A stretch of DNA of 26,176 nucleotides, taken from positions 1 to 26,176 of the IMG/VR virus record IMGVR_UViG_3300006853_000058. One strand, given 5' to 3'. This stretch comes from a virus. Below the pieces are notes generated by a model. That model was not told where the DNA came from. It searched no databases and worked only from the letters and a program-made list of their open reading frames with translations. The number at the start of each line of letters is the position of its first letter. Positions within the stretch are counted from its first letter, which is position 1. This document shows positions 18,807 to 26,176 of the stretch, in pieces. The position numbers were made by a program, and so were the translations under genes.

Positions 18807-19680
18807 GTTCCTGCGAGGCGAGCTTCTTGCGTTTCTCGCCGGCCTTGGCGTCACCACCGAAGACCTCACTGGCAGCCTCTTCGACGGTGTAGCCGTCGAG
18901 GCCGTAGATCTTGGCGAGCTTGTCGGTCTCGCCCTGGACTTCCTGGATGGCCGCGAAACCCTTCTCGGCGTCCTCCGGGTTCACGCCGAACGCGCCGTAC
19001 TGGTTGGCCAGGTCCCGGCTCACGTCGTAGCCGTGTCGCTGGGCGGCGGCCGCGAAGCTGACGGCCTTGGCGGTGCGCTGCAGAACCGGTAGGGCCCGCT
19101 GCGGGTCCATCAGGTAGGCGGCGTAGTCGGAGACCCCAAAGCCGGTGATCTTCCGGATCGCGTCCAACCCAGCCTTGTCCCTCATGGCTTCGGTCTGCCA
19201 CGCCTTGACCCGGTCGTTCAGTTCCTGCGGCGACAGGTCGTTCTCGAGGAACTTCTGGAAGTCGGCCTGCTGGTCGTAGAAGCCCTTCGGCATCCCCGAC
19301 GTGGCGAGCACCGAACGGTACGAGCGTTCAGTCTCGAGGTACTCCCGCGGGGACAGGACGGACAGGCCCGCCTTCTTGCGGGCCTCGTTGGCCGCGAACC
19401 TCGCCTTGTACTGCGGGGTTTCCTGCAGCATGATCGTGATCGTGTCGCTGCCGAAGCCCTGCTTGATGAAGCCGATGATCGAGCCGGCCAGCGACTCCAG
19501 GTTGTACTGGCTGAACATCGAGATGAGGGCGGCCGCGGCGTCCCGCTGCGGGCCGGCCAGCTTGGCGTAGTCCTTCATGTACTGCGACGGGATGCCGGCC
19601 ACCGGCGGGGGCGGGGGCGTAGTCGGCGCCGGCTTCGGCGGCAGGTCCTGTCCCGCGTCTCCCCAGCCTGGCGTAGCCAT
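18742..19680 (-). CDS. Internal virion (ejection) protein, 312 aa
   Basis: The start is Pro-rich (PKPAPTTPPPPPVAGIP), followed by an all-helical body: DYAKLAGPQRDAAAALISMFSQYNLE, GSDTITIMLQETPQYKARFAANEARKKAG, LSPREYLETERSYRSVLATSG, then SDYAAYLMDPQRALPVLQRTAKAV and a basic Ser/Gly end. The TPQYKARFAANEARK segment resembles TKWYKSRSEAARQ in the next gene, so the two may be distant paralogues. Helical proteins of this kind form the internal core ejected through the envelope in podoviruses. The ATG at 19680 overlaps the previous stop (TGATG). Confidence 0.6.
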   Translation of the reverse strand: MATPGWGDAGQDLPPKPAPTTPPPPPVAGIPSQYMKDYAKLAGPQRDAAAALISMFSQYNLESLAGSIIGFIKQGFGSDTITIMLQETPQYKARFAANEARKKAGLSVLSPREYLETERSYRSVLATSGMPKGFYDQQADFQKFLENDLSPQELNDRVKAWQTEAMRDKAGLDAIRKITGFGVSDYAAYLMDPQRALPVLQRTAKAVSFAAAAQRHGYDVSRDLANQYGAFGVNPEDAEKGFAAIQEVQGETDKLAKIYGLDGYTVEEAASEVFGGDAKAGEKRKKLASQERATFSGSSKGKTGKATGSNAY

Positions 19681-20591
19681 CAGTTACCTCCAGCTAGCAG
19701 GCCAAGATCCTCGAGGACCTTGCGGCCAACCGACATGATCTCGTCCTGTGCACCTTGCGTCTTGTTCCAGCGGGGATCGGCCTTGAGTTGCTTCTCGAAC
19801 TCCCATAGCGGCATCCCCGTCGGGGCGCCGGGCTTACCGCCCTTGCCGGGCGCCCTGTGAGTCAGAGCCTTCTGGATGAAGGCGTCGCTGACCGAGATGC
19901 CCCGGTCGCTGATCTCGAGCGTCTTCGCCATCAGCTGCTTGTACGGTTCGGCGATGTCCCTGATCGTCATGCCCTTGGCCAGTTCGTCGGCGAAGCCGGC
20001 GTACTTGCCCATCGCCGCCTTGCGGTAGTAGGCGATGGTCGACGTCAGGTCCTGCTGCTGGTTGGCGATCGCGTGGAGCTGGCGGGCGATCGCGGTGTCG
20101 GAGAACGGGACACCGTAGTCCTCGGCTGCCTGACGCAGCTGCCGCTCAGCTTCGCCGAGCGTTCCACCGAGACCACCCTTGGTCATCAGGGTCTGCGTCT
20201 TGACCAGGCGTCCCGCCAGGTCCCGCAGCTCACCTTCGCCGTAGCCGTAGTAGAGGGCGTGGTCGGCGAACTTCCAGAACTCCTTGCCGCCCGGGTTCCG
20301 GCCGGTCAGCTGGTGGTACATGTCGGCGAGCGTCGCCCGCGTCTGCGCGCGGCGCCGGTTCCACTCGGCGGGGTCCGCCTTGCGGAGAACCTCGGACTGC
20401 CGGGCAGCCTCGGAGCGGGACTTGTACCACTTGGTGTTGCGCAGCTCGGCGACGAAACGCTGACCCGAGTACGAGTTCTTGACCGCCCGGTCGAACAGGG
20501 CGGAAAGGTCGGGGCTTGAGCGCAGCACAGCAAGAGCCCAGCCGTACTGCGCGGCCATCTCCTGCTGGTTGATCTGCGGGGTGACTGGCAT
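19680..20591 (-). CDS. Internal virion (ejection) protein, 303 aa
   Basis: This all-helical protein contains FVAELRNTKWYKSRSEAARQSEVLRKADPAEWNRRRAQTRATLADMYHQLTGRNPGG, YGEGELRDLAGRLVK, and ends with MPLWEFEKQLKADPRWNKTQGAQDEIMSVGRKVLEDLGL. The ADPRWNKT segment is familiar from core proteins of actinophage virions. It is probably a partner of the 312-residue protein in the ejected core. The ATG at 20591 follows GAGAGGGAAC. No enzymatic motif. Confidence 0.6.
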   Translation of the reverse strand: MPVTPQINQQEMAAQYGWALAVLRSSPDLSALFDRAVKNSYSGQRFVAELRNTKWYKSRSEAARQSEVLRKADPAEWNRRRAQTRATLADMYHQLTGRNPGGKEFWKFADHALYYGYGEGELRDLAGRLVKTQTLMTKGGLGGTLGEAERQLRQAAEDYGVPFSDTAIARQLHAIANQQQDLTSTIAYYRKAAMGKYAGFADELAKGMTIRDIAEPYKQLMAKTLEISDRGISVSDAFIQKALTHRAPGKGGKPGAPTGMPLWEFEKQLKADPRWNKTQGAQDEIMSVGRKVLEDLGLLAGGN

Positions 20592-20599
20592 GTTCCCTC

Positions 20600-21682
20600 T
20601 CAGTAGTCCAAGGAGACGCCCCAGGCGCCTTCGTCGTCACCGAGCTGTCGGATGCGAACGCTCAGGCCTGGCCGCGGAGCCTCGGCGATCAAGCCGTTGC
20701 CCATGTAGATGGCGATGTGGTCGGCGCCGTTGTTCCGACTCGAGTTGTCCCAGGCGACAAGGTCGCCCGGCCGAAGCGCCTTCAGGCCTACGCGCCTCCC
20801 GGCGCGAGCCTGCTGGTTGGAGATCCGTGGGAGGTTCACACCCGCTTGGCGCAGCACGTACTGCACGTAGCCGCTGCAGTCCAGGCCGTTGTCAGGATCG
20901 GTGCCACCCCAGACGTACGGGGTGCCCAGCAGCTTCTTGGCCATGTTCAGCACCAGGGCCCGGCCGCCGCCGGCAACGTCCGTCTCCTTCGGGAAGATGC
21001 TGGAGAACGTCTCCGCGTCCGGCATACCGGGCGGCGCCTGCGCCGGCAGGAAATCCATGGCCAGGCTGAACGCGGGCGCCTCGTTGGCCGCCTCGATGCC
21101 GGGAGCCGCAGCGGACTCCACGCCAGGCGCAGCCCCAGTCTCAGGGACCGGGGAGGCGATCTGGTCTCCCATGTCGGCCAGGACCGACGACTCCTGCGTG
21201 GACGGCTCGAGCGAGCTGTCGACCTCCGTTGCTCCCAGATTGGGGGTAACTGGGAGTTCGCTGGGTGCAGTACTGCCGATCTCCCCGAGCAGCTCCCGGG
21301 CCTTACCCTCGTGCTTGGCGTAGGCGTCTGGGAACGCCGAGACCTGGACCTTCTGGGCAGCCTGGGTCAGCGACCACTGGTTCCGTTGCTGGAAGTCGAG
21401 CAGGCCGCGCTGGCCATCCGCTCCCCCGGTGAAGAACATCCGGGCGGACTTGACGGGGTCCATGCGGTCGTTCAGGCTGGCCCAGCCGGCGCGCTGCTGG
21501 AAGAGGCCGACCGAGTCACGGTCGCCGTAGTTCAGGTTGCGGAGGCCGGACTCCTGGAAGGCCGCCATGATCGCGATCAGGATGTCGCGGTTGCTGGCGC
21601 CAAGCGAGCGTCCCACGCTCGAGATCACGCGGGCGTTGCTGAGCTGCTCGTTGGTGAAACGAGACTCTCTGGGGGTCGGCAT
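20600..21682 (-). CDS. Virion peptidoglycan hydrolase: lysozyme-like plus NlpC/P60 domains
   Basis: Residues 15-128 form a muramidase/transglycosylase-like domain (IMAAFQESGLRNLNYGDRDSVGLFQQR with E44 as acid candidate, then DPVKSARMFF...AQKVQVSAFPDAYAKHEGKA). A 110-residue low-complexity acidic/Pro linker follows. Residues from about 246 to the end are an NlpC/P60 cysteine peptidase (GTPYVWGG, GLDCSGYVQYVL, ADHIAIYMGNG; catalytic Cys and His visible). One protein thus cuts both glycan and peptide bonds. Lying among core proteins it probably opens the wall during DNA entry, like T7 gp16. It could also serve as the endolysin, since no other lysin is in the window. Confidence 0.85.
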   Translation of the reverse strand: MPTPRESRFTNEQLSNARVISSVGRSLGASNRDILIAIMAAFQESGLRNLNYGDRDSVGLFQQRAGWASLNDRMDPVKSARMFFTGGADGQRGLLDFQQRNQWSLTQAAQKVQVSAFPDAYAKHEGKARELLGEIGSTAPSELPVTPNLGATEVDSSLEPSTQESSVLADMGDQIASPVPETGAAPGVESAAAPGIEAANEAPAFSLAMDFLPAQAPPGMPDAETFSSIFPKETDVAGGGRALVLNMAKKLLGTPYVWGGTDPDNGLDCSGYVQYVLRQAGVNLPRISNQQARAGRRVGLKALRPGDLVAWDNSSRNNGADHIAIYMGNGLIAEAPRPGLSVRIRQLGDDEGAWGVSLDY

Positions 21683-21685
21683 GGC

Positions 21686-22864
21686 TTAGTCCGTCGGGGA
21701 GCCGAGTGCGTCAAGCAGCATCGGCATGTAGTAGCCGGAGGCCTGGAGGGCTCCGTATTCCTCGTCCTGCATCGCCATGTCCTGCGCCGCGAGCTGGGCC
21801 GCAGCCGCGGTCGCGTCAGCGCCACCAGAGGAGACGCTGGCCTGACTCACCGCCTCACCGTCGAAACCGAACTGCGTGGTCGTCTTGGTGACCTGCGGGT
21901 TCTGCCTGGCGATCGTCTGAGCCTTCGCGATGAAGTCGTCGATCTCGTCGTTCGAGGCCCGCCGGCCGAGGAACTCCTGCGCAGCCTTCTCGAACATGAG
22001 GCGGGCCTGGCTCGGGTCCATCTCCTCGATGCTGGTGGAGATCGTCGTCTTCGACTGCGGCTTCCCGCCGACCATCTGCTTGCCGCGCAGCTCGAGCAGC
22101 GACCACGGCGTGACCTTCTTGCCGGTCAGCGAATACGTGGCGCCGGCCTGGTCGAGCACCGACTTCCACAGCTTGGCCACGTCGTCATACGACTCGACGT
22201 CGAGGCCGGCCTTCTGCATCCGCCCCTTGATGTCGTTGAAACGGTTCTCGTCCGCGAGCCACGCCATCAGCTGGTTCTTGTCGACGACATTGTCGATCTG
22301 GACGCTCTTCGGGACGCGGTACTGGCCACCCTCGAACTCGCTGTCGCCCGGCAGGGCGCGGCGCACCGCGGCCTCCTTCGCGCCCATGTAGATGGCGCTG
22401 CCCTCCTTGCGGAGGCGTGCGCGGCGGATCTCGTCGGTGGCGTTCTTCTGGGCGGTGAGGCGGGCCTTGATGCTCGCGTCGCTGACCCCACCGAACAGCC
22501 CGGGGTCGGCCAGGCTGCGCGGCTTCTGCTCGGCCGCGAGGGCCTGAGCGTTGGCGTCGACACGGTCCGCGGCCTGCAGCATCGAGATGCCGGAGATCGG
22601 CTCACCCTGACGCTTGTCGAACTTCTTGTCCGACACCTTCTGGGCGAGCTGGCGCCCGGCCTCGTCGCGAGGCGTGAAACCTGCCGGCGGCGTCACGGCC
22701 GGCTTGGCCGCGGGCTGGTCAACCTTCGTCCCAGGCTTCGCGGTGCGGGCGGCCGCCTGCTTCCGCTCTTCGTCCCTGCGTCGCTTCCGGGCGGCGGCGA
22801 GCGCCGCCTCAGCGGACGTCGTCTTCTTCTTGCGCCGGGTGCGGCGCTCTCTCTGGTCAGCCAT
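21686..22864 (-). CDS. Internal virion protein, 392 aa
   Basis: The first 60 residues are extremely basic and Ala-rich (MADQRERRTRRKKKTTSAEAALAAARKRRRDEERKQ), as in DNA-packing or core proteins. The middle has RVPKSVQIDNVVDKNQLMAWLADENRF and DDVAKLWKSVLDQAGATY. The end is helical (AQEFLGRRASNDEIDDFIAKAQTIARQNP, then a Gln/Ala-rich tail). LGRRASNDEIDDF resembles the peptidoglycan- or partner-binding helices of ejection complexes. Function as a core or ejection protein is inference from context. The ATG overlaps the upstream TGA. Confidence 0.6.
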   Translation of the reverse strand: MADQRERRTRRKKKTTSAEAALAAARKRRRDEERKQAAARTAKPGTKVDQPAAKPAVTPPAGFTPRDEAGRQLAQKVSDKKFDKRQGEPISGISMLQAADRVDANAQALAAEQKPRSLADPGLFGGVSDASIKARLTAQKNATDEIRRARLRKEGSAIYMGAKEAAVRRALPGDSEFEGGQYRVPKSVQIDNVVDKNQLMAWLADENRFNDIKGRMQKAGLDVESYDDVAKLWKSVLDQAGATYSLTGKKVTPWSLLELRGKQMVGGKPQSKTTISTSIEEMDPSQARLMFEKAAQEFLGRRASNDEIDDFIAKAQTIARQNPQVTKTTTQFGFDGEAVSQASVSSGGADATAAAAQLAAQDMAMQDEEYGALQASGYYMPMLLDALGSPTD

Positions 22865-25800
22865 CAGAACCCCCAGCTAACGCTGGCGGCCGGCGCGTTC
22901 TGCACCGAAGTCAGCGGCTCGAGCAATGGGTCACGCTCCAGGAAGGGGTGGTAGATCCACTCGGCGAAGCGGATGTTGGCGCCGGCCAGGTCCTGCACGG
23001 CGTCGGTGAACTCCTGCTTGAGCGGGATTGCGTCTTGCGAACCAGGGGTGATCCCCAGCTCGTCGAGCTGCTCACCCAGCGCCTGGCGCAACGCCAGGTA
23101 CTCGCGGACAGCTCTCATGTCGTCTCGGCCCGACACCTTCGGGTTGGTCGCGATCTCAGCCAGCGCCTCGAGGTCGCGGGTGAACTTGCCCGGGTCCATC
23201 GACTCGAAGTCGACGCGCCACGCGGGGTTCTCGGCCTTCAGGTTCTCCACGAACTCCTTGCGCGTGGCAGTCAGCTCTTCGTCGTCGGCGTAGGTGCGGA
23301 GCCCACGTTCGTTGGCCAAGCCGTCGACGGTGTTCATGAACTGCCGGTACTTGTACCAACCGAGCGCCGTGTCGGCGTCAGCCGCCGCCTCCTGCGAGTT
23401 GGCCACGGACCGGAACGTCTCGCCCGAGGCCGGGCTGATCTCACGCGACTCCTGCCAGCGGTGCGCCGACTGGTTGAAGTCGCCCTCACCTTCCTGGCCC
23501 ACGATGATCCGGATCAGGTTGGCGTTGGACTGGCCGTCGGCCGAGATGCCGTACTTCGAGATCAGAGACTCGTACCGCTTCGACGCTTCGACCGCTTCAG
23601 CCGAGGAGCCGAGGCCGGCGTTGTTCTTGCTCATCCCCTGCACCAGCGGGAAGAAGCTCTCGCCGTACCCCTTGATGAACTGCTCGTCAGCCCAGCCACG
23701 CTCGTGGCCCTCGTTGCGTTCCCGCGACTTGAGGTCGCGGTACGCGTCGACGTACAGCTTGTAGGGGCTGTCGAAGATCGCCGGGAACGGGTTGCTGAAG
23801 TTGTTCAGCAGCTTGAGGTACCCGACGGAGCGGGCCCGCTCAGCGGCGTCCTCCCACGTCGGCGGCTTGTTGCCGAACCTCAACGGGTCTTCCCGGTACT
23901 CGTGCTGCATCGCCATGAAGATGCGCTCGGTGTCGTACATGTGGGCGCGGCTCTGATCGTTGATCAGTTCCTCGGCGCGCTTGAACACGCTGGGCGCCAC
24001 GGCGTCCCAGACGCCCTCCGGCGGACCGTACGGGTTCACGAACTTGGCCAGGCCCTCCATGCTCGGGTTGGCCACCTGGAGCTTGCCGACGGGGATGGCC
24101 ATCAGCGGGCCGAAGCCCGGCTGCAGACCACCCTGTAGGACGATGTTCACCGTCTGCTTCGGGATGCGGAACTCGGAGTCCCCAACCTTCAACGACTTGC
24201 CGCCAATACCAGGCACCCACGAAGGGGCCCTGAGCAGCATGTAGTTGGCGTCCGTGAAGTTGTCCCTGTCTACCGGCTTGCCGTCCTTGTCGACGACGAG
24301 GCCCAGCGAGTTGGGCGCGTTCCACGCCAGGTAGGCCTTCCCGAGGATCGACGGGTCCTCGGAGGCGATGCGGCCCCACTTGCGGACCGTGTCCTCCCAC
24401 GCCGCGATGAACGGGCTGACGAAGCGCATGGCGTGAGCCAGGTCGCTTCGGGTCGCCACGTCGAACATGTAACGCTTCAGCGTGTCCTGGGCCTTCTTGT
24501 GCGCCTGGTCCTGGATCAGCTTCTGGATCGAGCCAGAGGTGAAGTGTTCGATGCGCGGGTCGGCCAGCAGGAACTCGGCGCGACGCTTGGCCTCCTGCTC
24601 GTACACCGCGGCGTACAGCGGGTGCCGGGCAAGCTGGTCTTCGGGCGCGTCCGAGATGAACGTCATGTAGCGAGACATGAAGTTGTTCAAGGCCTTCGCG
24701 GCGTGGTTGCCGCGCTCAGTCGCCAGGCTCAGCGACTCGCCGTGTACCGGCGGCCGCAGCTCGACATCAGGGAACGCTGCCTCGAGGTCGTCCTGCTTGA
24801 TGCGTTCCTTGACCGCCTTCTCGCGCAGCGCGCGCGAGGGCAGGTAGTGGTTCACGTAGCCGACCACCTCACGGGCGGCCTGCTCACGGTTCGCCCACGT
24901 CCACTGCAGCCGGCCCATCAGCTCACGCCCCTCGGGCGTGGACTTGGCCCACTTCAGCAGGGCAGCCGTGGCCTTCTCCGGGTCGTCGCCGTGCTTGGCC
25001 TGCAGCTCGAGCGCCTTGGCGCCGATCTTCGACTGGCGGAGCTGCGCGTTGACCGCGTGCAGCCACGACTCCATGTGGTGCACCGGGTCGCTGGTGTCGA
25101 CGTACGTCCAGTTGCCGGACGTCAGGTGCGAGTAGGTGATCTTCTCGGTGTCGCCGTAGATGCCGGCGGCGAGCGTCGACGCGTTCTTCCAACGCTGCAT
25201 GCGGCCGTAGTCGTCGGCGAAGGCGCCAGTGATCTCACCCGCACGGGTCTTGATCGACTTCTGGCCCGGGTCACCGAAGATGCCGTAGGCCTTGCGGCGG
25301 CCCTCACGGCCACCGGTCCGGTACAGGTGCAGCCGCGCGCGCAGAGCGTCCCGCTCTTTGAGCAGGTCGTCGTACGCCTCGTCGACGATGTCACCGTCGT
25401 TGGTGGCGCGCCACGCGTCCTCGAACTTCTCGATGTCGGTCTCGAGCGCGGTGAGCGCGTTGTCGTCCGCGGCCGCAGCGAAGTGCTGCTTGACGCGGGT
25501 AGCTCCACCAGCCGTGGCGATGCCAACCGTCCGCGGAGCGGCGTGCATGGCGAAAGCCAGCGGGCCCACCTTGGCGATCGCTCGCATGTCCGAGTCGGCC
25601 AGGTTCCGCATGATGTAGGCCTGCGGGCGGGTGCCGAGCTGCAGGAACTTCCACATGTTGGTGAGGCCGGCGAGACCCGTCTTCATCAGCTCTTCGGTCT
25701 GCCACGCCCGCATGTTCGCGTTGGTGATCGTGCGCGCCAGGTTGTCGGCCCGGTAAGTCTTCTCGCCCACAGCGCCATCGAAGAGTCGCCGGCTGATCTC

Positions 25801-26176
25801 CGCGATGCGCCCCGGGTCGGGGGCGCGGTCACCCTTCACCCAGGCAGCCATGTCGGTCACCCAGTTGGAGTGCTTGTGGAGGACATGCTCGAGCGCCTTC
25901 ATGTCGGGCAGCGGGATCGTGTTGACGATCTGCGTGTCCAGCACGTAGGTGGGTTGGCCGTTGCTGTCGATGCGGATGTCGCCGCGCTTCGCCTCGCCGT
26001 CCGGGCCCACCAACTTGTGGGCGGTGAACATGCGGGCGGTGAGCGCCGAACGGTGCCGCTCCCAGGTGTAGTCCTTGGCCAGGTCGTTCTTGACCAGCTG
26101 GAGGACCTCGTCGGTGAGGTGCGGGTTCTTCGCGCGGTACGCGTCGATCACCGAGTCACGGGCCAGGCCGATCGCC
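22864..26176 (-). CDS. Giant internal virion / DNA-ejection protein (5' end outside window)
   Basis: The reading frame stays open to the right edge with no stop. The GTG at 26151 has no Shine-Dalgarno, so I treat the gene as 5'-truncated, with at least 1100 residues here. It is largely helical. Notable segments are FISDAPEDQLARHPLYAAVYEQEAKRRAE, RFVSPFIAAWEDTVRKWGRIA, APSWVPGIGGKSL, NPFPAIFDSPYKLYVDAYRDLK and a long charged C-terminal part (LKAENPAWRVDFESMDPGKF). The style, a very large protein with SPFxAAW segments beside core proteins, is that of the biggest podovirus ejection proteins. No catalytic motif was recognised in the visible part. Confidence 0.65.
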   Translation of the reverse strand, partial: AIGLARDSVIDAYRAKNPHLTDEVLQLVKNDLAKDYTWERHRSALTARMFTAHKLVGPDGEAKRGDIRIDSNGQPTYVLDTQIVNTIPLPDMKALEHVLHKHSNWVTDMAAWVKGDRAPDPGRIAEISRRLFDGAVGEKTYRADNLARTITNANMRAWQTEELMKTGLAGLTNMWKFLQLGTRPQAYIMRNLADSDMRAIAKVGPLAFAMHAAPRTVGIATAGGATRVKQHFAAAADDNALTALETDIEKFEDAWRATNDGDIVDEAYDDLLKERDALRARLHLYRTGGREGRRKAYGIFGDPGQKSIKTRAGEITGAFADDYGRMQRWKNASTLAAGIYGDTEKITYSHLTSGNWTYVDTSDPVHHMESWLHAVNAQLRQSKIGAKALELQAKHGDDPEKATAALLKWAKSTPEGRELMGRLQWTWANREQAAREVVGYVNHYLPSRALREKAVKERIKQDDLEAAFPDVELRPPVHGESLSLATERGNHAAKALNNFMSRYMTFISDAPEDQLARHPLYAAVYEQEAKRRAEFLLADPRIEHFTSGSIQKLIQDQAHKKAQDTLKRYMFDVATRSDLAHAMRFVSPFIAAWEDTVRKWGRIASEDPSILGKAYLAWNAPNSLGLVVDKDGKPVDRDNFTDANYMLLRAPSWVPGIGGKSLKVGDSEFRIPKQTVNIVLQGGLQPGFGPLMAIPVGKLQVANPSMEGLAKFVNPYGPPEGVWDAVAPSVFKRAEELINDQSRAHMYDTERIFMAMQHEYREDPLRFGNKPPTWEDAAERARSVGYLKLLNNFSNPFPAIFDSPYKLYVDAYRDLKSRERNEGHERGWADEQFIKGYGESFFPLVQGMSKNNAGLGSSAEAVEASKRYESLISKYGISADGQSNANLIRIIVGQEGEGDFNQSAHRWQESREISPASGETFRSVANSQEAAADADTALGWYKYRQFMNTVDGLANERGLRTYADDEELTATRKEFVENLKAENPAWRVDFESMDPGKFTRDLEALAEIATNPKVSGRDDMRAVREYLALRQALGEQLDELGITPGSQDAIPLKQEFTDAVQDLAGANIRFAEWIYHPFLERDPLLEPLTSVQNAPAASVSWGF

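Noticed and set aside
20717-22954. Very long open frame on the plus strand opposite the virion genes
   Set aside because: Its product is Arg/Leu/Gly/Val-rich with no domain and mirrors high-G+C third positions of the coding strand; no Shine-Dalgarno or promoter supports it.
1-26176. CRISPR array, insertion sequence, toxin-antitoxin or PurZ-type base-modification genes
   Set aside because: No regularly spaced repeats, transposase or paired toxin genes were seen; the DUF5664-like gene alone does not indicate a modified-base genome.

Overview
The window looks like about 26 kb of a temperate bacteriophage of a high-G+C Gram-positive (actinobacterial) host. The base composition is G+C-rich, GTG starts are frequent, genes are tightly packed with ATGA/GTGA/TGATG overlaps, and several products have an actinophage look. 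The virion genes include an N4 gp56-like capsid protein, T7-like ejection, adaptor and nozzle proteins and a glycine-rich fibre. No tail tube or tape-measure gene lies between capsid and fibre. This argues for a short-tailed (podovirus) particle, although terminase and portal lie outside the window. No database search was possible, so family names rest on visible motifs and remembered family patterns.

Layout. (A) 1-9172, minus strand: an early operon for DNA metabolism, running leftward. In transcription order it holds small unknown genes, a RecB/Cas4-like nuclease, a possible single-strand DNA-binding protein, a MazG-like NTP pyrophosphohydrolase, a tiny membrane peptide, a DnaB-like helicase core, a Cys-rich peptide, a PD-(D/E)XK nuclease, a ClpP-like protease, a primase split into zinc-finger (CHC2) and TOPRIM genes, a DUF5664-like protein and, after its own promoter, a DnaQ-like exonuclease cut by the window edge. 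(B) 9173-11815: the lysogeny module. It has an early leader region with strong hairpins, an immunity repressor of the mycobacteriophage L5/Bxb1 (cluster A) type on minus, a 313-base divergent control region, a tyrosine integrase and a small Lsr2-like protein on plus, and a strong terminator. (C) 11816-26176, minus strand: late genes. From right to left these are a giant ejection protein (5' end outside the window), a second internal protein, a two-domain peptidoglycan hydrolase, two more internal proteins, scaffold, capsid protein, an attenuating hairpin, four small genes including an XhlA-like membrane protein, the tail adaptor, the fibre and a nozzle-like protein.

The most interesting signal is a dispersed asymmetric repeat, consensus about YCTCTRCTGTRACRTTC. 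I find about 15 copies: in both intergenic control regions, inside early genes, inside the late operon and at its end. One copy lies exactly on the -10 box of a good sigma70-type promoter (TTGACT-17-TACAGT, 632-660). Together with the L5-like repressor, this looks like an operator/stoperator immunity network with its own DNA specificity. Every copy inside a leftward gene that has the majority orientation is read in the same frame, so the peptide VTAE recurs in unrelated proteins.

A second hidden structure lies in the repressor-integrase gap. A 7-base inverted repeat around 10189 is flanked almost symmetrically, at about 85 bases on each side, by inverted copies of TGCAAG...GGTACGTAA. This fits an attP core with arm-type sites, or a two-sided regulatory site.
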